Assembly (NCBI RefSeq): GCF_002706745.1
Contig: NZ_CP017702.1
Coordinates: forward strand, 2,480,001-2,544,000
Source of the DNA: Companilactobacillus farciminis KCTC 3681 = DSM 20184
Lineage (GTDB): Bacteria; Bacillota; Bacilli; Lactobacillales; Lactobacillaceae
Direction: 5' to 3'
Length of the DNA: 64,000 nt
Position numbers and translations under genes: made by a program. Positions 18,042-28,815 of this stretch are shown one piece after another. The notes under the pieces were generated by a model. That model ran no database searches, had not been told where the DNA came from, and saw nothing but the letters and a program-made list of their open reading frames with translations. The number at the start of each line of letters is the position of its first letter. Within the stretch, counting starts at the first letter, position 1.

Positions 18042-19460
18042 TTAATCTTTGAAGACAGCTAAGCCACCTGCTGGATTATTCCAATCTGGTTCTTGAGCTG
18101 TAACGATTAGTTTTTCATTAGTAAAGGCGTTTAAACCAAGGTTACTCAATTCACGTCCATAACCGGAACCTTTGACACCGCCGAATGGCAATTCTGGCAA
18201 TGATACTAAGAATGAGTTGACGAAGACCATACCTGTTTCAATCTTTTCAGCAACTGACTTACCGTGTTGAGCATCAGATGATACGACGATACCACCTAAT
18301 CCCAATTCGGAATCATTAGCTAAATCGATTGCTTCTTGATCTGAGTGAACTTTGAAGACTTGAGCAACTGGGCCAAAGAATTCATCGTAAAATTCTGGAT
18401 TATCTTTTTCGACATTAGTCAAAATAGTTGGTTGAATGAATTGACCAGGAAGATCGATTGGTTGGTTACCGTAATAAACTGTAGCACCATTTTCGACGGC
18501 CTTATCAATTTGTCCTTGAAGCTTTTCCTTAGCACGTTTGGAATTCATTGGCGCCAAAGTTGTTTTAGGATCCATTGGATCGCCTGGAACTAATTTAGAG
18601 AAGTTATCCTTGAGTTTTTCCAAGAATTCATCATACAAGTTGTCAGCAACGATGAAACGCTTGTCGGAAGTACATACTTGCCCAGCATTGTAGATTCTAA
18701 CTCGCCATGCCAAATCGACAGCTTTATCAACGTCAGCGTCAGACAAAACTACGAAAGCATCTGAACCACCGAGTTCCATTGAGTTCTTCTTGAGGTATTT
18801 ACCGGCCGTTTGAGCAACTGATTGTCCCCCACGTTTTGAACCGGTCAAAGCTACCCCTTGAACACGAGGATCAGCAATGATGTCACTTACTTGGTCATAA
18901 CTGGCAAAGAGATTCTTGAATGTTCCCTTTGGTGCACCAGCTTCTTCGACAATTTTTTCAAAAGCAGCAGCTGAAGCTGGAGTATTTGAAGCATGTTTTA
19001 GAAGCATTGGATTTCCAACCATAAAGTTAGGCGCAAATACACGCATGATTTGATAGTAAGGGAAGTTCCAAGGTTCAACCATCATCAGTACACCAGTAGC
19101 TTGATGATAAACTTGAGCATCCCCAGTGTTTCGACTGTTGATAGGTGTAGGTTTTAATAAGTCAGCGCCATTGTCAGCAAAGTAGTCGGCAATGATGGCA
19201 CACAACTCGACTTCACCTTTTGATTCATTGAAAAGCTTTCCCATGTCGATCGTGGCAATTTTTGCCAATTCGTCTTCATGTTCTCTCAATAAATCAGCGA
19301 TTTTATGTAAGGTAGCAGCACGACTTGTAACTGGTTCATCGCGCCACTTCTTATATAACGCATGTCCATTTGCCAAAGCTTCCTCAATTTCTTCAGCGGT
19401 TGCGTCAGGATAAGTTTTTACTAATTCGTTGTTATATGGATTGATAGTTTTATATGCCAT
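18042..19460 (-). CDS. NAD(P)-dependent aldehyde dehydrogenase, succinate-semialdehyde type
   Basis: The 472-residue enzyme has the full aldehyde dehydrogenase fold: VEPWNFPYYQ, the catalytic Glu in SMELGGSDAF, the catalytic Cys in NAGQVCTSDKR, and the C-terminal LPFGGVKGSGYGREL. It is closest to the GabD/succinate-semialdehyde group, but Gly-rich cofactor choice and substrate are not certain. It oxidises an aldehyde to its acid in the cytoplasm. A ribosome binding site GGAGG precedes the ATG. Confidence 0.85.
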   Translation of the reverse strand: MAYKTINPYNNELVKTYPDATAEEIEEALANGHALYKKWRDEPVTSRAATLHKIADLLREHEDELAKIATIDMGKLFNESKGEVELCAIIADYFADNGADLLKPTPINSRNTGDAQVYHQATGVLMMVEPWNFPYYQIMRVFAPNFMVGNPMLLKHASNTPASAAAFEKIVEEAGAPKGTFKNLFASYDQVSDIIADPRVQGVALTGSKRGGQSVAQTAGKYLKKNSMELGGSDAFVVLSDADVDKAVDLAWRVRIYNAGQVCTSDKRFIVADNLYDEFLEKLKDNFSKLVPGDPMDPKTTLAPMNSKRAKEKLQGQIDKAVENGATVYYGNQPIDLPGQFIQPTILTNVEKDNPEFYDEFFGPVAQVFKVHSDQEAIDLANDSELGLGGIVVSSDAQHGKSVAEKIETGMVFVNSFLVSLPELPFGGVKGSGYGRELSNLGLNAFTNEKLIVTAQEPDWNNPAGGLAVFKD

Positions 19461-19658
19461 AAATGCATTCCTCCTGTGGCAAATTTTCTTATGGTTATTA
19501 TTTTAATCAAAATGAAAGGGATTTCAAGGATTTGAACTTTCCAATTTTTTATTTGGTTAGTACCAATTATCAATTTGATGAAAATTAAACAAGTTTTTTC
19601 ATATTTCGTCAAAAAAGTGTAAGATTGATTTTAATATTTAATGAAGGGTGTTTTTTCT

Positions 19659-20597
19659 ATGGGTGTCTTTTTTTCTAGTATCTCCGGAATCTTAATAATC
19701 ATCGGTTTGATTGCCGTCGGCTATGGTCTAAGTGCCTTAGGTTGGTTTGACGACAAGTCGACTCGCTTAATTGCCAAAATTGTTACCCAAGTAGCTTTGC
19801 CTGCGTATATGATCTCGACAATTACTAAAGATTTTACGGCCAAAAAACTGATTAAATTGTTGCCAGACTTAGGTGTTCCGGTACTTTCGATGACAATTTT
19901 AATTTTCATTTCAATTTTATTGATCAAGGTACTTAAAATCGACCCTAAACACAAAGGCCTCTTTAGTTCGATGTTCTTTAATTCCAACACTGTTTTCGTT
20001 GGTTTACCCGTCAACATGGCATTATTTGGCGAAAAGAGTTTGCCTTACGTCTTAGTCTATTACATGGCTAACACGACTTTCTTTTGGACTCTTGGAACTT
20101 ACTTGATTCAAATGGATGGTGAGGTCAAAGGTCATTTCAAACTCAAGACAACATTGAAAAAAGTTTTCTCTCCACCACTATTAGGATTCATCATCGGACT
20201 GATTTTAGTCATGCTCCACATTCAATTACCAAAATTCTTGATGTCTGATTTTCAATATTTAGGTGGCTTAACAATTCCTCTATCAATGATTTTCATTGGA
20301 ATTTCTATTTATAACGCTGGACTCAAAAATGTCTCTTTCCACAAAGACAACTTGGCTATTCTCTTTGGAAGATTTCTCTGTGCTCCTTTATTGATGGCCG
20401 GTTTATTCTTGTTTATTCCAGCTACTCCATTAATGAAACAAGTCTTCATTGTTCAGGCGGCAATGCCCGTAATGACTAATGCTCCAGTTGTTGCAAATCT
20501 TTATCACGCCGATTCTGATTATGCAGCTATCATGGTTACCGAGACCACATTACTGAGTTTGATCGTTGTTCCAATCATTATGACAATCATCAAATAA
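19659..20597 (+). CDS. AEC-family transporter (auxin efflux carrier type)
   Basis: The 312-residue membrane protein has about ten membrane segments and family motifs such as NSNTVFVGLPVNMALFG and the C-terminal NAPVVANLYHAD. LAB members often transport malate or other organic acids. The ATG at 19659 is used because AAGGGTG lies 7 nt upstream, whereas the earlier ATG at 19641 has none. Confidence 0.85.
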   Translation: MGVFFSSISGILIIIGLIAVGYGLSALGWFDDKSTRLIAKIVTQVALPAYMISTITKDFTAKKLIKLLPDLGVPVLSMTILIFISILLIKVLKIDPKHKGLFSSMFFNSNTVFVGLPVNMALFGEKSLPYVLVYYMANTTFFWTLGTYLIQMDGEVKGHFKLKTTLKKVFSPPLLGFIIGLILVMLHIQLPKFLMSDFQYLGGLTIPLSMIFIGISIYNAGLKNVSFHKDNLAILFGRFLCAPLLMAGLFLFIPATPLMKQVFIVQAAMPVMTNAPVVANLYHADSDYAAIMVTETTLLSLIVVPIIMTIIK

Positions 20598-20600
20598 AAA

Positions 20601-20648
20601 AAATCCTCGCTAGGTTGTAAAATTACAAGCTAACGAGGATTATTTTTT
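20601..20648. terminator. bidirectional terminator after the AEC transporter gene
   Basis: AATCCTCG pairs with CGAGGATT, extended by an inner TTGTAA/TTACAA stem. It is followed by T-runs on both strands, between convergent genes. Confidence 0.8.
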
Positions 20649-21810
20649 AGGCTTTGTATTCAGTGATTCCCTTTGCTAAACGTTGCATGGCATCTTCGAC
20701 ATTACTCTTTGGAGTAGCCAAATTCATCCGTAAGAATTGATTACCATTACCACGATATTTCGTTCCTTCAGCCAAATATAAACCAGTCTTATCACGCAAA
20801 AATTGGTTAAATTCATCTGATTTGTCAGTCAACTTCGAGCAATCGATCCAAGCTAGATAAGTTGCTTGAGCTGGTAAAACTTTGATATCAGGAATATTTT
20901 TCTTAGCAAAATCTTCGACGTACTCCCGATTCTTTTGAATGTATTGGCGAAGTTCAGTCAACCACTCATGACCTTGTGTGTAGGCAGCAATTGAGGCATC
21001 CATTGACATAATACCAGGACTATTGATGCCATCGACAGAAATTGCATGTTCAACTTTTTGACGTAATTTTGCATTAGGAATAAATAACGTTGCCGCATGC
21101 AAGATTGCCAAATTAAAGGTCTTACTTGGAGAAGCTAATGAAATACTGTTTTGAGTAACTTCAGCATCCAAAGAAGCGAATGGCACATAATCATATCCTG
21201 GCATCGTGATATCACCATGAATTTCATCAGAGATAATCAAAACGTCGTGCTTATTAGCTAATTTGCCAATCTTAGTCAAGGTTTCTTTGTCCCAAATGAT
21301 TCCGGCTGGATTGTGAGGATTGCAGACAATCATAGCTGTAGTTTGAGGATCGGATAGCTTTTCTTCCAAATCCTTCCAATTGATACTGTACTTGCCATAT
21401 TGATACTCCAATTCACTATTGACGATGTGACGACCGTTACTAGTGATGGCATTATAAAATGAATTGTAATTAGGTTCTTGCAACAAAACGTTGTCACCTA
21501 AATCAGTCAAATGACGCAAAATTGATCCGATACTAGGCATAACGCCGTTACTAAAGACCAACCAATCTAAATCTGGTTCGAAATTATGTTCTTTTTTGTA
21601 CCAGCTAGAAATTGCTCGATAATATTCATCAGGGACGTATTGATAACCAAAAATCCCGCGATCAACGTCTTTATGCATTGCTTCAATAATAGCCGGTGCC
21701 GTTTGAATATCCATGTCAGCGACCCACATAGGTAATTCATGTTCCTTCACTTGCCACTTACTAGAATTAGCATTGCGACGATCATTGATCTTATCAAAAT
21801 TAAATTGCAT
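20647..21810 (-). CDS. patB: MalY/PatB-type PLP C-S lyase
   Basis: The 387-residue fold-type I aminotransferase-like enzyme carries LPMWVADMDI, the HNPAG motif, DEIHGDI, and the PLP Lys in SPSKTFNLAI. This group has cystathionine beta-lyase (C-S lyase) activity, which in LAB produces homocysteine and volatile thiols. The ATG at 21810 follows AAGGGGTGG; a GTG 9 nt earlier is less likely. The gene is divergent from an APC permease, which could supply its substrate. Confidence 0.85.
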   Translation of the reverse strand: MQFNFDKINDRRNANSSKWQVKEHELPMWVADMDIQTAPAIIEAMHKDVDRGIFGYQYVPDEYYRAISSWYKKEHNFEPDLDWLVFSNGVMPSIGSILRHLTDLGDNVLLQEPNYNSFYNAITSNGRHIVNSELEYQYGKYSINWKDLEEKLSDPQTTAMIVCNPHNPAGIIWDKETLTKIGKLANKHDVLIISDEIHGDITMPGYDYVPFASLDAEVTQNSISLASPSKTFNLAILHAATLFIPNAKLRQKVEHAISVDGINSPGIMSMDASIAAYTQGHEWLTELRQYIQKNREYVEDFAKKNIPDIKVLPAQATYLAWIDCSKLTDKSDEFNQFLRDKTGLYLAEGTKYRGNGNQFLRMNLATPKSNVEDAMQRLAKGITEYKA

Positions 21811-21981
21811 TAGTTCCACCCCTTCTTATTCATTACCCAAATAGTATCATTACTTTGATTAATATCGAAAGACCACGGGTTTTAATTAAACGTTTTATAA
21901 TCAAATTAGACAAAACACTGTAATTTTAACTTTTAAAATGTCATAATGATACTACTAAATATTTAGGAAGTGTCTCAATCT

Positions 21982-23367
21982 ATGCCTTCACTCTTTCGGA
22001 AAAAAGATATCGTCAATGATTTATTACATGAACAAACTCTAAATCGAACTCTCGGTGCTAAAGATCTCATTATCATGGGGGTCGGCGTTATCGTTGGGTC
22101 CGGTATCTTTATTACACCCGGAATCATCGCTGCTAACTATGCTGGACCTGGAGTTATTTTGACTTACTTATTGGCCGCCTTAGTTTGTATCGGTGCCGCC
22201 TTTTGTTACTCTGAATTTTCATCAACGATTCCTTTGGCGGGTAGTGCTTATACTTATTCCTATTCCGTTTATGGAGAAATTGTCGCCTGGATTGTTGGTT
22301 GGTCATTGATTTCCGAGTACTTATTTGCAGCTTCTTCCACAGCAGTCAGTTGGTCAGCTTATTTTAGGAATCTCTTAGCAGGATTTGGTATCAATCTTCC
22401 TAAAGCTTTGCAATCAGCTCCTGGAACTGCTGGAAATACTGGTGGACGCTTCGATTTGATTGCCTTTATCATCGTTTTAATCGCGACCGTTTTATTGCTA
22501 CAAGGTCTAAATGAGTCGATGAAAGTAAATACCATCATGGTTTACGTCAAAATCTTCGTTATTTTGCTGTTCGTTGCTGTAACGATTTTTTACGTAAAAC
22601 CTAAAAACTACAATCCGTTCCTTCCCTTTGGAGTTGGTGGAATTGGTCGTGGAGCCGCAGTTGCCTTCTATGCTTTCTTAGGATTTGATGTTGTGTCCTC
22701 GGCGAGTGAAGAAGTTAAAAATCCTAAACGTAATATGCCAATCGGGATCATCGCTTCACTTTTGATTGTTGCCGTTTTATATGGCTTAGTATCATTAGTT
22801 TTAGTCGGTGCCGTTAATTACAAACAATTAAACGTTGCTGATCCAGTTTCTCACGCCTTGAATTTGTTAAACCTCAACTGGATCTCAGGAATCGTTTCAC
22901 TAGGTGCCATCATGGGTATGACAACCGTTTTGCTAGTCGTTATCTACGGTGGAACACGTTTGATTTTTTCACTAAGTCGAGATGGTCTATTACCAAAGAA
23001 ATTCAACCATCTCAGCAAACAAGGCGTCCCTGTCAGCAGTACTTTCCTAGTCGGATTAGTCGCCGCAACCGTAGCTGCCGTTGTTCCTATCGATAAAATC
23101 ACTGAACTAGTTAACATTGGAACCTTGCTAGCTTTCTCAGTTACATCAGTCGGTGTCATCTTCTTGCGCCACAGTAAAAACACCAAGGGTCTTAAACCAG
23201 CTTTCAAAGTACCCTTCTATCCAGTTTTCCCATTGATTTCCTTTGCCGCTTGCGTCTATTTAATGACTCAATTGCAAAGTTTCACTTGGAAAATGTACGC
23301 TATCTGGACTGCCATTGGTTTAGTAATTTACTTTGGTTATAGTTTTAGACATAGTAATGAAAAATAA
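21982..23367 (+). CDS. APC superfamily amino acid permease, YfnA/CAT type
   Basis: The 461-residue protein has about 12 membrane segments with family motifs LGAKDLIIMGVGVIVGSGIF and FYAFLGFDVVSSASEEVKNP. This type is related to cationic amino acid transporters; the substrate is unknown. The ATG at 21982 follows AGGAAGTG; the GTG inside that site could also start translation. A strong terminator follows. Confidence 0.85.
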   Translation: MPSLFRKKDIVNDLLHEQTLNRTLGAKDLIIMGVGVIVGSGIFITPGIIAANYAGPGVILTYLLAALVCIGAAFCYSEFSSTIPLAGSAYTYSYSVYGEIVAWIVGWSLISEYLFAASSTAVSWSAYFRNLLAGFGINLPKALQSAPGTAGNTGGRFDLIAFIIVLIATVLLLQGLNESMKVNTIMVYVKIFVILLFVAVTIFYVKPKNYNPFLPFGVGGIGRGAAVAFYAFLGFDVVSSASEEVKNPKRNMPIGIIASLLIVAVLYGLVSLVLVGAVNYKQLNVADPVSHALNLLNLNWISGIVSLGAIMGMTTVLLVVIYGGTRLIFSLSRDGLLPKKFNHLSKQGVPVSSTFLVGLVAATVAAVVPIDKITELVNIGTLLAFSVTSVGVIFLRHSKNTKGLKPAFKVPFYPVFPLISFAACVYLMTQLQSFTWKMYAIWTAIGLVIYFGYSFRHSNEK

Positions 23368-23369
23368 TT

Positions 23370-23427
23370 AAAAAGGAGTGGGACTACAAGAATGCAATAT
23401 GCAATCAAGTAGTCCCACTCCTTTTTA
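23370..23427 (+). terminator. strong terminator after the APC permease gene
   Basis: A 17-bp perfect stem (AAAGGAGTGGGACTAC with its complement) encloses a 22-nt loop and ends in a T-run. Confidence 0.85.
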
Positions 23428-23467
23428 TATTTCCGAAGTAATTGGTATATAAAGATAAAATACAGAA

Positions 23468-23640
23468 TCTAGTCGGGAGCAAAATCTCTGTGATGGCTCA
23501 GCCGCCATATTATTCTTAGCAACTTGTTGCTTAGAATAAGACCAATCTTGAAGACTTTGCCCGTACTTGGTCTTAGCAAAGGCTCCAAGTTGTGTCGGCA
23601 GCGTTCCAGCCAATCACAGAGATTTTGTGGACGACGGCAT
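23468..23640 (+). repeat. structured repeat unit R1 (complete, forward)
   Basis: This 164-nt core (23472-23635) is a copy of a family also found at 25.8, 26.0, 32.6/34.3, 34.5, 34.7 and 34.85 kb. Closing stem GTCG/CGAC; internal loop GGAG/TGGA; a perfect 15-bp stem (23480-23494 with 23613-23627) continued by GGCT/AGCC with one bulged A; internal loop CA/GTTCC; a 6-bp stem 23501-23506 with 23597-23602 (one mismatch); then two hairpins, the first TTCTTAGCAAC/GTTGCTTAGAA, the second CTTTGC/GCAAAG with CTTG/CAAG. No ORF lies in it. It sits between the APC permease terminator and the guaB terminator. I do not recognise a known family. Confidence 0.8.
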
Positions 23641-23644
23641 CCTT

Positions 23645-23682
23645 AGTAAAAAAGCAGGCCTTAAACGGTCTGCTTTTTTACT
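23645..23682 (-). terminator. terminator after guaB
   Basis: AGTAAAAAAGCAG and CTGCTTTTTTACT form a perfect 13-bp stem just past the guaB stop. Confidence 0.75.
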
Positions 23683-23684
23683 GC

Positions 23685-25187
<1,503 letters not shown>

Positions 25188-25216
25188 TTACCTATTAGTA
25201 GATAAAATTTATAAAC

Positions 25217-25245
25217 ATGGTAGCCGATTTTTTTATGTTAGTCAA
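25217..25245 (-). promoter_or_regulatory. probable guaB promoter
   Basis: On the - strand TTGACT and TACCAT are 17 bp apart, ending about 54 nt upstream of the guaB start. Confidence 0.5.
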
Positions 25246-25261
25246 TCAAAGTTTGTGAAAG

Positions 25262-25293
25262 AAAAAAAGACTTATCGTCATAACGACAAGCCT
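25262..25293 (-). terminator. terminator after the 121-residue membrane protein gene
   Basis: GGCTTGTCG pairs with CGATAAGTC around TTATGA and is followed by TTTTTTTC on the - strand. Confidence 0.7.
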
Positions 25294-25294
25294 T

Positions 25295-25660
25295 TTAATA
25301 CATTTTTATTGCTACAACTTTATAATTCCATAAATTTTGTTTTCTCAAATAAAAATCAAAACTTCTTTTTTTGAGACATAATTTATATCGAATTATATCG
25401 TCCTTTTTAGAAATCATTTCATCGATGCGATGCAGTTCATGATTATTATTCCGTCTCAAATAATCAGCTGTCTCATTATCAACTGAAATTTGTGAAATCT
25501 TCTCTCGATCACGTAACGCCGTTTCACAAGCAAAGACCATTCTTTTACGAATAAAATCATTTATGAATAAAACAATAATAATGCCCGCTATAACAAATAA
25601 TAGTATCCCACCATATATTTCTGTCACCACTACATTTGAAAGATTCATAATCATCAACAC
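25295..25660 (-). CDS. small membrane protein of unknown function
   Basis: The 121-residue frame has one membrane segment at about residues 15-33 (GGILLFVIAGIIIVLFI) and a charged, Arg/Lys-rich helical tail. I do not recognise a family. The start is uncertain: UUG or AUG codons cluster at 25652-25660 with only a weak ribosome binding site. A good terminator follows the stop, which supports a real gene. Structured repeat R2 lies upstream, on the same strand. Confidence 0.5.
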   Translation of the reverse strand: MLMIMNLSNVVVTEIYGGILLFVIAGIIIVLFINDFIRKRMVFACETALRDREKISQISVDNETADYLRRNNNHELHRIDEMISKKDDIIRYKLCLKKRSFDFYLRKQNLWNYKVVAIKMY

Positions 25661-25810
25661 TTTTTATATTTTTATTTAATTAAATGATATCATGCCAATA
25701 ATATGATTATCAATCAAAGCGCTTATGGCTTATGATTTGGTTGTTTCGTATCTTCATGGTAAGATTTTTTACAAACAAATATGGTTCTTTTGAACTTGGG
25801 TTGATAACTT
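25661..25810. other. intergenic stretch before repeat R2
   Basis: AT-rich, without a convincing ORF or promoter; small frames here are not supported by ribosome binding sites. Confidence 0.3.
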
Positions 25811-25975
25811 GCCGTCGTCCGTTCGGCTTTGTGGACGCTGGAACGTACTGGGCACAACTTGAAGCTAATTCCAGAACCGGGAATCATCTCCAAGATTGGC
25901 CTTTCACTAAGCGATAAATCGCAAAGTGAAATCTCAGTACTGAGCATCCACAAAGCTGCCACTACCGACTAGATA
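25811..25975 (-). repeat. structured repeat unit R2 (complete, reverse)
   Basis: The core (25814-25969) reads on the - strand. Closing stem is GTCG/CGAC, long stem GCTTTGTGGATGCT with AGCGTCCACAAAGC, 6-bp stem GTACTG/CAGTAC, then a hairpin ATTTCAC/GTGAAA with GCGA/TCGC and a second one CTTGGAG/CTTCAAG. Outer parts are less regular than in the other copies. It lies head to head with R3 across a 60-nt AT-rich spacer. Confidence 0.75.
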
Positions 25976-26027
25976 ACGTCTTTTATTATTTATTTCAGGT
26001 AATTAGAAGATAAAGAATAGAACAACT
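25976..26027. repeat. AT-rich spacer between head-to-head units R2 and R3
   Basis: This spacer resembles, in reverse complement, the spacer between R4 and R5 at 34455-34499: both carry ACGTCTTTTATT on one side and AATAGAACNACT on the other. So the pair of units with its spacer looks like one composite element present twice in the window. Confidence 0.6.
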
Positions 26028-26200
26028 ATCTAGTCCGGAATAGCAAAGAAAATTGGCTCAGATGTGAAATTTTACTTGGCGATTTATCGCTTACGTAAAA
26101 GGCCGAGCTTGAAGACTTTGCCCGAACTTGGGCTTAGCAAAGGCTCCAAGTCGTGCCCACATCGTTCCAGCCAAATTTTCTTTGCTATGGAGGACGGAAT
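26028..26200 (+). repeat. structured repeat unit R3 (complete, forward)
   Basis: The 163-nt core (26033-26195) has closing stem GTCC/GGAC, loop GGAA/TGGA, a 14-bp stem (TAGCAAAGAAAATT with its complement) plus GGCT/AGCC with a bulged A, loop CA/GTTCC, a 6-bp stem GATGTG/CACATC, and two hairpins. It ends 52 nt before the MazG-like gene. Confidence 0.8.
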
Positions 26201-26252
26201 CACACCAATTTAATTTAAGAAAGAACTCAAATGTTATAGGGAGATTTTTATT

Positions 26253-26564
26253 ATGAAGAAATTAGTTAGAGATAAAATACCGAGTATCCTCGCTGATGAT
26301 GCCGAATTTGAAGTTCTTTCCAACGAAGATTACCGTCTATCTTTGCGACATAAAATCGTTGAAGAAGCTAAGGAAGTTCAGAATGCTCAATCGCGCGCTA
26401 ACCTTGTTGAAGAATTAGGGGATCTTGAAGAAGTTATTCGCGCTATTTTGACTGATGCTTCAATTAATTACGAAGAAATGGATAGTCTACGCCAAGCAAA
26501 AATCAATCAAAAGGGTAATTTTTCACAAAAATTTGTTATGATAAACAACAAAGAAGAATCGTAA
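26253..26564 (+). CDS. MazG-like nucleotide pyrophosphohydrolase
   Basis: The 103-residue protein matches phosphoribosyl-ATP pyrophosphohydrolase-like (all-alpha NTP pyrophosphatase) proteins: KLVRDKIPSIL at the start and the metal-binding pattern EEAKEV...EELGDLEEVI (about residues 37-63). It probably hydrolyses a nucleoside triphosphate, perhaps a damaged one. No histidine operon is near, so HisE is unlikely. The site GGGAG lies 9 nt before the ATG. Confidence 0.8.
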   Translation: MKKLVRDKIPSILADDAEFEVLSNEDYRLSLRHKIVEEAKEVQNAQSRANLVEELGDLEEVIRAILTDASINYEEMDSLRQAKINQKGNFSQKFVMINNKEES

Positions 26565-26589
26565 TCTAATTATGGTTCTTCTTTTTTTA
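26550..26589 (+). terminator. terminator after the MazG-like gene
   Basis: AAAGAAGAATC pairs with GGTTCTTCTTT, followed by a T-run; the left arm overlaps the end of the gene. Confidence 0.7.
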
Positions 26590-26604
26590 TCGTGGAAATA
26601 CAAT

Positions 26605-26631
26605 TTGTACAACATGAAAAAACAGTATAAT
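26605..26631 (+). promoter_or_regulatory. probable promoter of the DUF1304 gene
   Basis: TTGTAC at 26605-26610 and TATAAT at 26626-26631 lie 15 bp apart; shifting the -35 by one or two bases gives 16-17 bp. Confidence 0.45.
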
Positions 26632-26664
26632 ATAGTTCTATACCATTAATAGGAAGAAGAAAAA

Positions 26665-27036
26665 ATGCAAATTTTAACTTTATTTATAGTCGCATTGGTA
26701 GCCCTAGAACATATCGGGATTGCTGGACTTGAAATGTTCGCCAAACCTGAAGTTCAAGCCAATGCTTTCGATATGCCTGTCGAATTCGTTAAAGACTCAC
26801 ATGCCAAAGTAGCTTTAGCTAACCAAGGTATTTATAACGGCCTATTTGGCGTTTTAATGTTATTGATGATCTTATTCTTTACTGGAGCGGTTTTAAGAAC
26901 CATCCTTATTTTAATGTTGCTCTACATTATCGGCGTCGCTATTTACGGTGCCTTTACAGCTACGAGAAAAATCTTATTTTTACAAGGTTTACCAGCTTTA
27001 ATAGCTCTAATTTTAGTAGCTATCTTTTACAAGTAA
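26665..27036 (+). CDS. DUF1304 family membrane protein
   Basis: The 123-residue protein has four membrane segments and the family start LFIVALVALEHIGIAGLEMF, with KVALANQGIYNGLF in the first loop. Function unknown. It stands 24 nt before the flippase gene and probably shares its transcript. Confidence 0.75.
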   Translation: MQILTLFIVALVALEHIGIAGLEMFAKPEVQANAFDMPVEFVKDSHAKVALANQGIYNGLFGVLMLLMILFFTGAVLRTILILMLLYIIGVAIYGAFTATRKILFLQGLPALIALILVAIFYK

Positions 27037-27060
27037 TTTGACAAAGAATGGAAAACAATC

Positions 27061-28671
27061 ATGAAAAAAGATTCATTACTTAAGAGTTCTCTCTGGATTT
27101 CCATCAGTGGGATTCTTTCAAGAATACTTTCGGTCGTCTATATTATTCCTTGGAATCTTTGGATTGGCCCAGTAGCTGTTGGTGCTGCTAATGCTTTGTA
27201 CGGGAAGGTTTACAATATTTATAATCTTTTCTTGATCATCGCTACAGCTGGAATTCCTTCAGCTATCTCAAAAGAAGTTGCTGCTCACAATGCTTTAGGT
27301 CGTTTTGACCAAAGTGAGAAGCTTTTCAAAAAATATACGATTTACATGTCTCTGGTCGGAATCGTCTTGGCATTCATCATGTTCTTCGGAGCTAAATACG
27401 TGGCAATTGTATTAGCTGCCGGCGATATGCGTGTTGTAACGCCGATTAAATACTTGAGTATTGCAATGCTGATTATTCCAGCTTTAGGTATCTTACGTGG
27501 TTATATTCAAGGATATGCCTTCATTTCCTACTCCGCTTTTTCACAAGTTATTGAACAAATTGCTCGTGTGGCTTACATGCTTTATGCAACTTATACAATT
27601 ATGATCTTGCAAAAAGGTAGCTACATGGCAGCTGTTAACCAATCAACTTTAGCTTCATTTATTGGAGCAACTTTAGCATATGTATTCCTCTTGTGGATTC
27701 GTATTCGAGTTAGAAAGACTGTGACTGTTCCTGATATCAAACCAAGCGACAACGTAAAAGACAACGGTCCTGAAATTAGCTTTAATTCAATGTTACGTTC
27801 GGCTATTCCGTTCTTATTAGTCGACACGATCATGACAGTCTTGCAATTGTTCGACCAAACGACCTTCACTTGGATCTACGAATTGATCTTACACGCTAGT
27901 CAAAAGACGATTGATGACTTGTATGCGATGTTCGGATTCCAAGCTAACAAGTTGATCATGGTCTTAGTTTCCTTAGCAATTTCGGTTTCAGCTTCCGTTA
28001 TACCAGCGTTATCCGCTATGATTACTCGTAAGAGCGGCTTGAAAACTGTCCAAAAACTAATGCAAAATATCGTTCAATTCACGTTCTTCATTATTTTGCC
28101 AGCTACTTTTGGAATGATGGCTATTAGTCGTCAATTATGGACCGTTTTCGTCTTCTACGACCAAAGCATCCTCGGTTCTAAAGTCTTGATTGTCTCTTGT
28201 GTTGAAGCTTTCTTCTATTGTTTATTCATGATTTTGGAAAACATTCTTCAAGTTACGCATCACGTTAGAAAATCACTAATTTACTTGGCATTTGCCTACA
28301 TTATCAAAATGATTTTACAAGTTCCACTGACAGTTAGTTTAGGAGTTTACGGACCAGTTACCGCTACTGCAATCTCCTTTATCCTGATGTCATATTTTGC
28401 TTTCAGGTTGATCAACAAGCAGTTCCAAATCGTCAATAAAGACTTAGGTAAGAAATTATTGCGAATCTTTATCGATGGACTTGTGATGCTAGTAGTCGTT
28501 GCCGTCGCTAACTTCTTTATCGTCAAAGTAATTTCTGACGCTACTAAAGTTGGTGCCGTTATCGTTATCATCATCTGTGGTCTGATTGGGATAATAGTTT
28601 ACGGATTCTTAGCTTATAAAGATGGATCATTGAGTATTCTAAAAGATATTCGTGATACTAAGATTTACTAA
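27061..28671 (+). CDS. lipid II/polysaccharide flippase, YtgP/MurJ-like
   Basis: The 536-residue integral membrane protein has about 14 membrane segments and begins with SLWISISGILSRILSVVYIIPW, as in MVF-family YtgP proteins. In streptococci and bacilli such proteins move lipid II across the membrane for peptidoglycan synthesis. An exopolysaccharide flippase is a less likely alternative, as no glycosyltransferase cluster is near. A long hairpin terminator follows. Confidence 0.75.
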   Translation: MKKDSLLKSSLWISISGILSRILSVVYIIPWNLWIGPVAVGAANALYGKVYNIYNLFLIIATAGIPSAISKEVAAHNALGRFDQSEKLFKKYTIYMSLVGIVLAFIMFFGAKYVAIVLAAGDMRVVTPIKYLSIAMLIIPALGILRGYIQGYAFISYSAFSQVIEQIARVAYMLYATYTIMILQKGSYMAAVNQSTLASFIGATLAYVFLLWIRIRVRKTVTVPDIKPSDNVKDNGPEISFNSMLRSAIPFLLVDTIMTVLQLFDQTTFTWIYELILHASQKTIDDLYAMFGFQANKLIMVLVSLAISVSASVIPALSAMITRKSGLKTVQKLMQNIVQFTFFIILPATFGMMAISRQLWTVFVFYDQSILGSKVLIVSCVEAFFYCLFMILENILQVTHHVRKSLIYLAFAYIIKMILQVPLTVSLGVYGPVTATAISFILMSYFAFRLINKQFQIVNKDLGKKLLRIFIDGLVMLVVVAVANFFIVKVISDATKVGAVIVIIICGLIGIIVYGFLAYKDGSLSILKDIRDTKIY

Positions 28672-28690
28672 TCAGAAAAAATACTATATA

Positions 28691-28744
28691 GGATATTATT
28701 TGGACAACGGCAAATATTGCAGTGTTCGAATAATATTCTTTTTG
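28691..28744 (+). terminator. terminator after the flippase gene
   Basis: A stem of about 16 bp with wobble pairs (GGATATTATTTGGACA and TGTTCGAATAATATTC) is followed by TTTTTG. Confidence 0.7.
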
Positions 28745-28778
28745 TTATTAATAATTTTTTATCAATAAACAATCTTAT

Positions 28779-28807
28779 TTGACGTCAAAAATAAAAAATA
28801 GTATCGT
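28779..28807 (+). promoter_or_regulatory. promoter of the fructokinase gene
   Basis: TTGACG at 28779-28784 and TATCGT at 28802-28807 are 17 bp apart, about 50 nt upstream of the start codon. Confidence 0.6.
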
Positions 28808-28815
28808 ATTACTTA

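Noticed and set aside
23425-23613. A 62-residue frame over structured repeat R1
   Set aside because: It covers paired stems, differs between copies, and has no ribosome binding site.
25732-25917. A 61-residue frame crossing repeat R2
   Set aside because: It runs through a structured unit and lacks a ribosome binding site.
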